26,419 nt of DNA from Bremia lactucae (Eukaryota; Oomycota; Peronosporomycetes; Peronosporales; Peronosporaceae): the NCBI RefSeq assembly GCF_004359215.1, contig NC_090621.1, forward strand, positions 4,647,440 to 4,673,858. The letters are read 5' to 3'. The notes under the pieces were generated by a model, which saw nothing but the letters and a program-made list of their open reading frames with translations, did no database searches and was not told where the DNA came from. Positions 8,458-19,500 of the stretch are shown here, one piece after another. Position numbers and translations under genes: made by a program. Each line of letters starts with the position of its first letter. Within the stretch, counting starts at the first letter, position 1.

Positions 8458-11400
8458 ATGGTGGCGAACCCACTTATTGACTCTACTCTACCATCAGGAA
8501 GTTTTTCGGGCGGTGACACAGTTATCGCACAATATCTAGCAACTAAAGAGTCATGGTGGGTCACATATCCACGCATTCTCGTGGTCACGGCTTCCACACT
8601 AAGCACGTACAACCCAGAAACATTTTTATGCACAAATCAGTGGAATATTATTGACATCGAAGCCGTGAAGCTATTCCCGACTAAAAATGACTTCGTTCTT
8701 AGACTCGAGACATCACGTTTCCGTTCAGCCAGATTGAAGTTTAACTGCCCCGCTAGGGGCCATCTACTATCGCTACTAGCAAAGCTGCGTTGCCAAGCTA
8801 AAGGAAAAGCATCGCTCTATCGTTTAGTGTATGCCCCAAGAATCCACTTCCGCTGTATTGAGCAATATGCCAATGGGTCCAACAAACTGCTGTTCTTGCA
8901 AGTGACGGTGTCGAGTATTGTCTTCTTGGACGAACGCGGGCGCCATGTTCAGAATCTTCCGTATCTTTATTTACGCATGACCGCATACTCGACTGAGCAT
9001 TGCGAGGGCATGGTGCTGTCGACAGCTTTTCATGATCGATTCTTTATCTGCACCGATAGACATGATTGTCTAAATGCGATCGTAGCTGCTGCAAATGAGG
9101 TGGGGATTGGGCTTTGCACGACCTCAACACACATCACGGCGCAGCAACTTCGGTTTCATAATTTAAAGTTGCTGAATCGTGCATCAGTCATCCGTTTCGA
9201 TGTCAAGATGGCAAATACGACGGTGGATGAGGGCGACGCAGTGCCTCGGAGCGATTCTAGCGACACCGAAAAGAAGGTATATAAGAAGATACAATTAATT
9301 CTTCAGGGCGATTTTATAGTCGAGATGCACTGTTCCATGCGCACTGTAATTGCGCGTCCGTACAGCGCACTTTTAGCGATTGTCCGCCCTGATTGGGATC
9401 TGCGAATGCTAGTGTTGGAATTTAAGCAAGAAGAATTGCTTATCCTTGACGTAGACGGCCGCGATCAGCTTGTCATCATGCTACTGCTGGTGTGTCGAGA
9501 GGCAGGTCAGCACAATGTTGTCCTCAACTCTTCGAGATTCAATTATTGCCGATTCTACTACCCTCATACTGCTGACAGCGCCACTGATGATAGCAATACT
9601 GCCGGCGTGACAATGACAACGTTCTTGCTAAGGCGACTCTCGCATACAGGTCGCGGAGAAGACAGCTACGGCGAAAAAGGTCGAAGCAGCAGTGTGTGGT
9701 CTTTTCGCAGGCGACAAGGTGGACTTCGGGCTTCATTAGGAAACAATGACACAGCAAGATCTGATACGAGCCAGCGTGGCGGGTGGTTTCAGCGCCGTAT
9801 CAATAGTAACAAGCGTGCAACAGAGCCTTCGTTCGACATGCGCCATTCCATCGACTCAGGCCTATTCATGTATGAGGGCGTGAGCATCACTGTTGCTATG
9901 GAAGAGCTCAATGCCAATCTCCCACTGGACGAGCTTATGCACAGCGGACCTGGGCAAGCTGACGAAGTAAACAAGTCGATAAGACTTGTCTTTGAGCATT
10001 TTATTATGTTAGTAGCCACACATAGACGATATGGAGATACAACCAGATCTGAGATAACCACCACCATACAAGCACTTTTGCGCTTATATCACCATCCAGA
10101 TGCATGCTTCACAGACGAGATGGTTTGTAAGCTTGCTTGTTATGACATGTTATTTTGAATGCTGACCATTGTGTTTGCGGGTAGATTCCTCAACTTTTTG
10201 ACACTGTCCATGAGCTCGTATTACAGCAAGAAGTTCTTACTTGCTACTGGTGCCTCAGGTTGCTGCAATGTTTGTTGGGCATTCGGACTATCAATACTGC
10301 TCCAGGGTGCAATGGAGCTGGGGACCAGCGTGCTAAACTGATTCAGCACCTTGTCTACCACGAGGCGCTGCTACATACCATTGCCGAACTTATTCCGGCC
10401 TCGTTAGATGACTTGAACAATTCATCTGGCGTAGCAAACTTGTCTTTTAACGGAACAGCTTTCTGGGTGGATGATCCAGAAATTGAATTTGACTTGCTAT
10501 CTAATTCTTCAACACATCCCTCCATCTTATTCACAAAGGAGGCTCAGATCCAGAATACAATTAATGTGGTATTTTACGAGACGCTACTCACATTGCACCA
10601 AATAGTGGTGTATCTGCAAAGTGCAGTAATGGAGCAGCGGGCGACGCTTGATTGCCCAAATTACGTTGCGGCGAGCAACCGACATTCGTTGCAAAAGAAT
10701 AATCTTAATGATACATTGGCTGTCAAGCAGATAGAGGCTGTTGCAGAAAAACTACTGGAAAAACACCGATTTCTGGTGGAATCAATCATCGACGTTCGTC
10801 TTGTTCGGATGGCCGAGACATCAGTGGCACTCGTAAAATTCGTATTGTGTCACTTCGCGACCAGAGCCACACATCAACCTCATGTATCGCCTTTGTCGCA
10901 TTTTATTGAAAGAGATTATAACGATACTCAAAAGGAACGTCTGCGCGCGTTGAATTCTTTTTTGAATAGCTACCAAGCCATAACTGAGAGCAGCTTGGAG
11001 CCTCCGTCACTTTTATTCTGTACTGGAAAAACAATTGAAATGCCGGTTTATGCATTTAGCAACAGCACTAGCGATTGCACAAATGCGGCAGCGGACAGGC
11101 TGCTTTACCAAAAAAAGTTGAATGATGTTGCATCGAACGGATCAATGAGACTTGAGTATTTAAACTCTATGAAGTCACCGAGTTCAATCCGAGATGATAA
11201 AAAGAACACGCCAATAAAACCAGAGCCATATAAAAGTCCGTCGGAAGAGATGCTGCAAAAATTGTTAACGCAAAAGAAAAAGAAAAAGTGTATTTTATCA
11301 CTTAATGGCGAAAGCACTTGCAGAAGCCACGTCAAGCAGCAAGCAAAGTACGATCTTAATCATGCTTTTGGACCACAAATCTGCAAAAAACAAAACCAAC

Positions 11401-12035
11401 TGTCGGTTCCAGCGCCAGAGAAGCGCTTGAGTGGTCAAATAAGTCCTATAAGTATTGCTTGTAAAGAGACAAGTTTCTTAAGTGAAATGGACACAGAAAA
11501 CACAATCCGTCCATTGCTGGAAAGTCGTTACTCTTTTCCTGGTACCTGCTCATCGCAAGCCTTTCAGGCGTCTTTCAAAGCGTCAGGAAGTCGAACATCG
11601 AACGAATGCGATGCATGCATTGGATGCAATGATGTGTGTACGAACGAGATTTGCTTTTCATGTGCTGAGAAGAAATACCACGTGTGTGTCGCCTTTGCAA
11701 ACTCTTTAGTTACTTCTAGGGCAACAGGGCATCAAAGTATATCAAATTATCGCATGTCGTCGTCAAATGAACATTCCTGCAACGTTGAGCGAGAGTATTC
11801 TTCCTGCGAAATGAAACGGCACCAAAACCAGCGTTCATGTTGGATCCGTATCGGTGACAGTATTGCAGACGTGACAAGTTTGCTTGTCGTGCATCCTGGA
11901 GGAGCACATGTGATACTGGAGGCAGCAAAGCATGGCAAAGATTGCGGGCGAATTTTGGAACTGCACCCACCTGCTGCATTGGAAAAAGTAATGCAGTATC
12001 GCCTGGGTCGATATTACTGTTGCAGCTCGTCTTGA
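8458..12035 (+). CDS. RME-8/DNAJC13-like N-terminal region fused to cytochrome b5 domain
   Basis: Two exons, 8458-10122 and 10185-12035, joined in frame across a 62-nt phase-0 intron (GTTTGT...GGGTAG), give 1171 residues. Residues about 25-115 match the start of RME-8/DNAJC13/GRV2 proteins (ATKESWWVTYPRILVV, TLSTYNPETFLCTNQW), and later segments keep the repeated PH-like pattern (LQVTVSSIVFLDERGR; HDRFFICTDRHDCLNAIVAAANEVGIGL; RPYSALLAIVRPDW). In known RME-8 this part binds endosomal phosphoinositide, while the central J domain recruits Hsc70. Here no J domain (no HPD context) follows. After a helical part and a low-complexity basic region comes a Cys cluster (residues 1030-1056) and a cytochrome b5-type module: CWIRIGDSIADVTSL, HPGG with His1125, second His1149, then MQYRLGRYY. 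The 24-residue spacing equals that of cytochrome b5. The second exon is uninterrupted, so the fusion needs no extra splice. Function is inferred: an endosome-associated heme or lipid-binding protein. It is convergent with the FANCE-like gene, 138 bases between stops. Confidence 0.8.
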
Positions 12036-12173
12036 GACACCACTCTATTGCGATTAGCGAATGTTATGGCTCATGCAGTAGAATTCCTCGTTACATAACT
12101 CCACTAAATCCTAAATTTTAAGCATATTTTGCTGAAGCAACACCTTCACCTTTCCATCGTGATAGCATTAATG
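12036..12173. other. Intergenic gap between convergent genes
   Basis: 138 bases separate the two stop codons. Both 3' untranslated regions must end within or overlap here. No canonical AATAAA is seen on the plus strand. Confidence 0.5.
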
Positions 12174-13908
12174 CTATTCTCTCTTATTAAGCTTTTGTAG
12201 AAAACGCAGTGTTGTCTTCGCCATGATAGAAGTTAACTGGGAGACAATTCCTTCAAGAATCTCCACATGACCAGTACATTGTTGTGGAAATTTTGAAATT
12301 AGCGTGAATATAACTGTTGCAAATTTGAGCGAGCCTTTAATGTCCCCAAGATCCGGGCGCTCCAGAACGGTTTCAACCGCTTCAATAAACAGTTCTATTG
12401 TCGATGATGATAACGCTGGTTTCATGCTGAATATGTTTTGGAATACCAATAATGCCGAATCATTGGAAAGCAAAAGCGAGCTCGAAGAATTGGCACTACC
12501 GCTGGCTGTAGTTGCTTTTAAAGATCTTCGAAGATATTCGTCCAGCTGGTGAATTGGTATTGAGTATGGAATCTGTAAAATTCGAATAATTGCTTCCGCT
12601 TGCGGAGGCCCAATGTCATACTTGGAATTATTAAAATTTCCACCCACCAAAAGGGGAAGTAAAAGTGAGTCAACAAGAGCTTCACTATAATTAGGACTAT
12701 AGCGAAGCGCGGTCTGGAGAAGTACACGAGAGATGACTGATTTGGCCGAGCAGATCTTCGGTAAGATGCTAGTTTCGAGAAAGATTGCTGCGTACCGCGA
12801 ACTCCAATTAGAATCAACTAATGCACTGCCAACAAGACGATAGCAATTGCTTGCGTTAGTATACATTATTATCATTTTTAGAAGATATCTACCTTGTGAT
12901 CTGAAATAGAGCTTCGTCCATGGTCAAGTCCATACGAAGTTTCTTGCACAAAAGCTGAAAAGTCACCTCGTTAGCTACATTGGCAGTCTGAACGTCATTA
13001 ACGACTTCAGCTATCAAATCGAAAGCACGTGAAGCTACATCATCAATCACAATTGCTGTTTCATTTTTCAGCTGAGCGAGCTGCTTAGCCAGTCCGGACG
13101 CGCGATCTTCCACCTATCGCAAAAGACGACGTGTGAAAGCAAGCAATACATATCCGATTGTAGAAATATGTTTCAGACCTCTTTTGATAGCAAAGGTTGT
13201 TGGTGTATCATCATTCCTGTTTGTGTCGAAATTGGCAATTTATCCCTCGAATTCTGTTGCATTGGTTTCAATGTGGCCGAAGTATCTAGAGTTTCGGCTT
13301 TAAAGCGCTTTTTTACTCGAAAATATGCCGTTATTGGAGTCATAGAGCAAATTTCTGACGATAATGCCTTTGGCATATTTTCTGCCTCAAATTCATGTAA
13401 GGAGAAGTCGACTTGATTCAATGTCAGCCGCCGCATCCGACGTCGGAACGCAGAATTTTTGGGCAAATTTTTTTTTTTTTTTCTACTTTCCTCAACTCCA
13501 AGCACCATTTCTGCTAACGTCAAACATACAGCATCAGTTTCGTATCGTCGTGGCATTGCTGTCACTTGAAGGAAGGCTTTTGCCAGGCTCATAGCCGCTT
13601 CAGTGCTTGGAGATGCCCCGCTCGCCAACGCACTCCATATATCGCGCTGCACTCGCAAACTATGCTGCTCAAGGCAGATGCCAAGTTTGGAGTATTCTCT
13701 ATCATCGTCTGTAATTTCGCCGTCTTCCACTTCAACGAAGATACTTAGCTCGTGTAAAATGTCGGGGGCAACTTGGCGATTATCTGCGAATAGTAGCATG
13801 GCGCTTATAGCACTGGTAATGAAAAGAAGATGGTCATTACGAACCTTGCAGATATTCGCGCACCCCGAAGGCGCCTTTAGACTGAGCCGCAAAGGCTAAA
13901 CGCTGCAT
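12174..13908 (-). CDS. FANCE: FANCE-like protein (Fanconi anaemia core complex subunit E)
   Basis: Four exons on the minus strand: 13908-13845, 13783-13179, 13113-12893 and 12825-12174, giving 513 residues, close to the size of known FANCE proteins. Introns are 61, 65 and 67 nt; the last has a perfect TACTAAC branch site. The C-terminal half is helical and matches the FANCE C-terminal domain pattern: RVLLQTALRYSPNYSEALVD, LLLPLLV, GPPQAEAIIRIL, then a SSTIELFIEAVE segment, SLKFATVIFTLISKF and a terminal FLQKL. FANCE bridges the core ubiquitin ligase complex to FANCD2 for interstrand crosslink repair in the nucleus. The N-terminal half is not conserved enough to name. The first exon is chosen because the larger frame of exon 2 has only a TTG and an in-frame TAG upstream, while MQRLAFAAQSKGAF joins it in phase; a start at the in-frame ATG MLLFADNRQ (about 13802) is the alternative. 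A run of 15 A lies in exon 2 (plus strand 13468-13482). Family call moderately sure. Confidence 0.65.
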
Positions 13909-14692
13909 GCTGGACAAAAATTAGGGCAATCGATGAAACTTGCAATTTCATACGCTCAATTTGTATGGACTAAAAATCAGATTCATTTCGTTAAATTTGT
14001 TGCTGATAAGCTTTTAACCTAGTCGGCCTTTCAGGCACGATCGGCCAAAGCTTTAAATTTATGTGACGAGCGCGGACATGTGCGCACTCGCAAGTATATG
14101 CATTTGACAAACTTATTAATCTTTGGCATCTGATACGTTAGAAAAACACCTAGCAACTAGTCAATATTAAGCTCGCCGTCTTAAATGCCAACCGAGACCT
14201 AAAAGTCCGATGACTTTCGTGTAAAATTAGAACGTTGGACGTCGGAAATGTTTAACTGTGCGCAATTTGCAGCTCTTGCATATCGGTGACGATTTTTACA
14301 AATCACAGCTAGTTTTAATCGACAATTATTTACCGAAAATTGTTTAAACGAAATTCGTTTGAAAGAAGCGCAGTCACATCGATTCAAGTCTCATGAACAA
14401 TTTAAAATAGGCGGCGTTTTCAGCCATAAGATCGTGTGCGCAATAATCGTCCGAGTTTTTTTTTTTTACTTGGAAATTGCGCATGCACACGACGACGCGA
14501 TGCGAAATGATGATCGTCAGGTTGGTTCTAGCTGCAGTCGAACCAAATTTTGTGCTTAAATATTCGGAAAACAAGTGAATTAGCGTGCTTAACAATTACA
14601 AATGAAGACTAAATTATTTCAAACATTACATCATCTTTTCTTCCAAAAATCAGATTTTTACTCCTAAAAAAATAGCATTTATCCCACAAAAG
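13909..14692. promoter_or_regulatory. Shared divergent promoter region of FANCE-like and GDI genes
   Basis: 784 bases between the two divergent start codons. Short open frames here have no support. Several short T runs are present, including one near 14457-14467. No defined motif can be assigned; divergent arrangement suggests both promoters lie here. Confidence 0.45.
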
Positions 14693-16081
14693 ATGGCGGA
14701 GAAGAGCAAGAAGGATTTGGCATGGCTACCGCTAGGAGCAGTGGCACTAGCTGACGGCGAGTACGATGTAATAGTGCTCGGAACTGGTCTTAAGGAGTGC
14801 ATCTTGAGCGGATTGCTTGCGGTAAACGGTAAGAAAGTGCTGGTGGTAGATCGCAACCCGTATTATGGTGGCGAGTGTGCTTCTCCTAACCTTACAAACC
14901 TTTACAAGAAGTTTAAGCCTGAACAGGATCCACGTACTGACTTGGGCGCAGATCGGGATTACAACGTGGACCTGGTGCCCAAGTTTATCATGGCCTGCGG
15001 CAAACTTGTCAAAATGCTTCTGCACACTAAAGTGACCCGCTACCTCGAGTTTAAGAATGTAGATGGTAGCTACGTCGTGAAAGGCGGACGTACACACAAG
15101 GTTCCTGCTACGGGTGAAGAAGCGCTGCGGTCATCGCTCATGGGTATGTTTGAGAAGCGCAAGTTTCGCAAGCTCATCATGTATATTTATAACTATGAGG
15201 AGGGCGATCCCAAAACTTATGAGGGTATAGACCTTTTTAAGCAGCCCATGAGTGATCTTTTTGAGAAATTCGGCGTGGATGCCAACACTCAGAGCTTTAT
15301 GGGCCACGCGATGGCGCTCATGCGTGACGAATCGTACCACCAACGTCCCGCCATTGAGACTGTCCGTGCTATAAAACTGTATGCTTACTCGTTGGAGCGC
15401 TATGGCAAATCTCCATACATTTACCCGCTGTACGGCCTGGGCGGTTTGCCCGAGAGTTTTTCGCGTCTCTGTGCAATCAACGGTGGCACATTCATGCTTA
15501 ATCGTGCAGTCGATGAGATCTTGACTGATAAGGACGGGAGGGCATGGGGTATTAAGTGCGACAACGAAGTGGCTAAGGCTAAGCTGGTGATTGGTGACCC
15601 GTCGTACTTTCCAAAGGAAAAGATGCGCAAGATTGGCGTCGCTGTTCGCTCTATCTTTGTTCTAAATCACCCGATTCCTAGCACGAACGATGCTGAGTCG
15701 CTGCAGATCATCATTCCCGCAGCCCAAGCCAATCGCAAGAATGACATCTACGTCGCCGTGGTGTCGTCTGCCCACTGCGTTGCGCCGCAGGGCATCTACA
15801 TTGCCATTGTAAGCACGCTCGTTGAGACATCGATGCCTCTGCAGGAGTTGGAGTCTGGTGTGAAGCTGTTAGGTCCGTTTCTGGAGCGCTTTGACGCCAT
15901 AACGGACATGTTTGAACCTGTAGGGAACGGCAAGAAGGACAATTGCTTCATTAGTTCTTCGTACGACCCGACGAGCCACTTCGAGACTACGTCGGAGGAC
16001 GTGCTGGATTTGTATAAGCGCATTACAGGCGAAGAGCTCGACATGAACATCAATGCCGACTCAACTGACGTGGACCAGTAA
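14693..16081 (+). CDS. GDI1: Rab GDP-dissociation inhibitor (GDI)
   Basis: Extracts prenylated GDP-bound Rab GTPases from membranes and recycles them through the cytosol. The 462-residue single-exon protein aligns along its whole length with the GDI/REP family: dinucleotide-type loop VIVLGTGLKECILSGLL (residues 26-42), VDRNPYYGGE, RDYNVDLVPKFIMACGKLVK, a YIYPLYGLGGLPESFSRLCA Rab-binding/second conserved region, INGGTFMLNRAVDEI, and VLNHPIPSTNDAESLQI. The start ATG is in an AAGATGGCG context. Compared with most GDIs, which begin a few residues before YDVIVLGTG, this one has about 20 extra N-terminal residues (MAEKSKKDLAWLPLGAVALA); there is no closer in-frame ATG. The frame is intact and codon use is GC3-biased, as in highly expressed genes. 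Length otherwise normal; C terminus is acidic. Confidence 0.97.
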   Translation: MAEKSKKDLAWLPLGAVALADGEYDVIVLGTGLKECILSGLLAVNGKKVLVVDRNPYYGGECASPNLTNLYKKFKPEQDPRTDLGADRDYNVDLVPKFIMACGKLVKMLLHTKVTRYLEFKNVDGSYVVKGGRTHKVPATGEEALRSSLMGMFEKRKFRKLIMYIYNYEEGDPKTYEGIDLFKQPMSDLFEKFGVDANTQSFMGHAMALMRDESYHQRPAIETVRAIKLYAYSLERYGKSPYIYPLYGLGGLPESFSRLCAINGGTFMLNRAVDEILTDKDGRAWGIKCDNEVAKAKLVIGDPSYFPKEKMRKIGVAVRSIFVLNHPIPSTNDAESLQIIIPAAQANRKNDIYVAVVSSAHCVAPQGIYIAIVSTLVETSMPLQELESGVKLLGPFLERFDAITDMFEPVGNGKKDNCFISSSYDPTSHFETTSEDVLDLYKRITGEELDMNINADSTDVDQ

Positions 16082-16187
16082 AAAAGGATCGAGACACCAC
16101 GCTAAGCATAATGAGTGATTGCATAGGGACTGAATGAAGTATTGCAGTGCAGACTTTAAAAAACAACAATTAACCGACCAGCAAATC

Positions 16188-16193
16188 AATAAA
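16188..16193 (+). terminator. Candidate poly(A) signal of GDI
   Basis: AATAAA about 107 bases after the GDI stop codon, in a U-rich context (AATAAAAATTGCTTTTATTTT). Confidence 0.45.
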
Positions 16194-16274
16194 AATTGCT
16201 TTTATTTTGTGGTAATACAATTGCGTGATATAATGCATTTATTTTTTGGCCGCCGCCATGGCCTCAGACATTAA

Positions 16275-16451
16275 TACTACGGCCACAGACCAAACTGAAC
16301 GGCCACAGACATGACCACAATTTTGCCATCTCCACTACTTAATACTGTGCTTGGTTAGATCAATCGCGTAGTTGTTTTGTCTGTGGCCGTAGCAGTTTTG
16401 TCTGTGGCTGTAGTAGTTTTGTCTGTGCCCGTAGTAGTTTTGTCTGTGCCA
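16275..16451. repeat. 21-base tandem repeat with inverted copies
   Basis: Four head-to-tail copies of a 21-base unit, GTAGYAGTTTTGTCTGTGSCY with small variation, occupy 16368-16451. Two partial copies in the opposite orientation lie just upstream (TACTACGGCCACAGAC at 16275-16290 and ACGGCCACAGAC at 16299-16310), so the transcript could fold on itself. The block separates the GDI 3' end from the kinesin start (96 bases downstream) and therefore lies in the likely kinesin promoter or 5' leader. Confidence 0.75.
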
Positions 16452-16546
16452 CATTTTTTATACATTGTAAAGCGTTCAACCATTTAAGGGATACTTTCAA
16501 CGGAATTTACGTGCCAGAAAGCATACTAGGCTACTACGCAGACATT

Positions 16547-19500
16547 ATGATACCCAATGTAAATGTCATTGACTGGCAGCACCGCTCTTTGAGCTCAAGC
16601 CAACATTCTAGCCCAGTTATGGCTAGCGCTTCAGGCTTGGGATCAGTGACGCGGCTCGACGAACGATATGTGAAACCGTTAGATGATTTAGCTCTGGATA
16701 ATCAGACGGAGAGTAGTGGCCATAGCATCGAAATAAGCGCTGTGCCTAAAGAGCCTAGGCCTTTCGCCATGAGTTTTTTGCGGCCGCATCAAGAGCGGTT
16801 ACATCGTTCGATGTTCGAGAGCTTTAATCGAATGAGCGATACACCCGTAAAAGAGAACATTAATTCACTCGTGCCAGCGTCCGTTCAATTTCTGATGAGT
16901 CGATCTCTCGAGGAGGAGAAAGATCTTAGTGCGAAATCGGATAAAGAGAAGGCGTACTTGTACAAGAAGGTGGTAGTTAATGGTGTAAAATAATTAAAAG
17001 TAACTGACGAGCTACATTACTTTAGAGATACACGGATACGTACGAGCATGCAGTCGCACTTTTAAAGCATGCAGCAATGCTGGAGCGAGAACTGAACGAG
17101 TACCGAGATACCGAGATGATCAATAGCTTTGATGATACGCAGGTGCGTAATGTGATCACTCGCAATATAATTTTAATTATAAGTTGTAGTTGCAGAATTT
17201 GAGTGAGTTTGAAGATTATAAGCAGGAGGACAGGATTCAGGCGCTGTGTCGTGAAATTACAGGACTAGTGTTGCAAGTAAATGAGCGCGATGCAGTCATA
17301 AAAAGTCTGCTCGAAGATCGAAGTCGATCCGCAAGGGAGTTAAACGAGCTCAACTTATCGCGAGGCTTGAATTCTGGCAAAACCAACGAAGGAATAAAAG
17401 ACACATCTTGTGCGTTGGAGCTAGATTTGAAGGTTGCACGACGTGAACAGCAAGAAGCCCTTGAGCGTGAATCAAAAGGAATTGCACACCTTAGACATGT
17501 TCAAGAACTTTACGAGAAGTGTGAGGCTGCGCGTTCAACACTGTCTGACGGACTCGATAGGGCAGAGGATCAAATATCTGCGCTGCACGCTCAATGGATG
17601 AAAGAAAAGAAAGAGTTATTGTCTTTACTGAAGAAAAATGATCAGAAAATGGCGAAAGCGCTATCTGAATGCGAGCGATTGCAAATAGAGAACGATGACC
17701 TAGCAAATTCTCTTCAAAAGATTTTGATGAATGAAAAGAAAAAAAAATTAGCAATAGAAAGCCAACGGCAGGCTCTCAGCAACTTGAACGCTGAACATAC
17801 GCATTTAGAAGCAAATTTGGATGCGTTGCGACCACAATCAAGCGTGCTGGATAACACAAAGGCAAGGATATTAACTCTCGAAAGAGAGTTGGCTGGAGCA
17901 ACAGAGATGATACGGCGCTATTTGCTGCAGGTGGATGATCTTAAAAAGAAGCTTGAGAGAAAAAAAGAAAAATATCAAACGGCAAAAGGTCGATTTCAAA
18001 AAAGCACTGCCCATTTGGAAAAACGAGTTTTTAACGCCGAAGCTGTTCGACGCAGCCTACATAATAAGGTGCGTGTATCACAAAATAAATTTATTGGAGA
18101 TGCCGCAAACAGTCACTTATGCAGACTTCAGGTGATGGAATTAAAAGGCAATATCCGCGTTTTCTGCCGCGTGCGACCTATTCTAGAGCATGAACTTACA
18201 AGCTCTAGGGGGGAGAAGGTATATTGCTGCTTTGTATTCTTTCACATTTTGTGAAGCTTACTTAAGTATGCAGGTCTTTTCGTTTCCCGATTACCGCAGT
18301 GAACGGCGGCAGATTGAACTCAGCGCCAATCCAACGTCCCACGTAGGATATGGTCAGCATAGCTCGAGTAATGTGATCAAAAAGTACAGTTTCGACTTTG
18401 ATCTGGTGTTCAATAGCAGCTGCTCGCAAGATGATGTCTTTCTAGAAGTGTCTGCGCTGATCCAGTCTGGATTAGATGGATACAACGTTTGCATATTTGC
18501 CTACGGACAAACTGGGTAAGCATCGTCTAATAAACTAATCGGAAGCGCTGAGTGTCGTATTGACATCTAATAATTTCTTGTAGATCGGGTAAAACATATA
18601 CGATGCAAGGGAGTAATAATGTTGCCAACTGCAAGCTGCGAGACTTATGGCCAGACTTGGGTATCGTTGGACGAGCGTTTGCTCAAATTTTTAAAGGTAT
18701 AGAAGAATTACGTACAGGCGGATGGGATTTTACTGCCAGCCTTGAGCTAATTGAGATTTATAACGAGACATTCCGTGACTTACTTGCGCCAATTGAGGTA
18801 AAAAAGTTGCCGGCATGGCCAAACAACTTTGACTTACAATCTTTATCTTGTAAATTTTAAGTCACACGAAAAAATTGAACTTCGTCAAGATAGCGAAGGA
18901 AAGACTGTCGTAGTGAATTCATTTAGCCAAAAGATCGGGAGCGACCAAGAAGCATGGGACTTGCTTCGAGGAGCAATATCAAAAAGGTCTACCAATTCGA
19001 CGCAATTAAACGACAAATCTTCGCGCAGCCACTGCGTCATCACCCTGAGGTAAGAGTCACTCAAATAGCCTTTGATAAGTGGTGCTTATGTATCATTTTG
19101 TTCTATACAATCCAGACTGAAAGGAAAGAACTCGCTTACTAACGAGATGCGAACCGGGGTTATCAATCTTGTCGACTTGGCGGTACGTGGTACTGTTAAT
19201 TTCGTGTTAAGTATTAATTTCGTTTTTGCTAAACACTTGAATTGTAGGGGTCTGAACATGTGTCGAAGTCGGGTAGTGACAGCAGCAAGAAACTTTTGAA
19301 AGAAGCGACGTCAATAAATAAGAGTCTTTCGGCGTTGGGAAATGTGATGTGTTCCCTTGCGAAAAAGGTTTGTGCTGCCACGATTGTCCTTGAATCGCAC
19401 TATAAAGTCTAATTGGTATTTATTTAATCGTAAAGTCGACGCATGTCCCTTTCCGCGACACAAAGTTGACCCATTTTTTGAGCTCCTCTCTTAGTGGAGA

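Noticed and set aside
10159..10341. 60-codon frame between the two exons of the RME-8-like gene
   Set aside because: It spans the intron end and reads exon 2 in the wrong frame; the spliced frame explains the sequence.
11105..11335. Minus-strand frame with a long Phe run
   Set aside because: Antisense of the Lys-rich low-complexity part of the RME-8-like gene.
12850..12892. Shorter version (43 nt) of the last FANCE-like intron, ending at the AG just after TACTAAC
   Set aside because: Also in frame, but the AG lies only a few bases from the branch site; the 67-nt intron ending at 12826 fits the other introns better.
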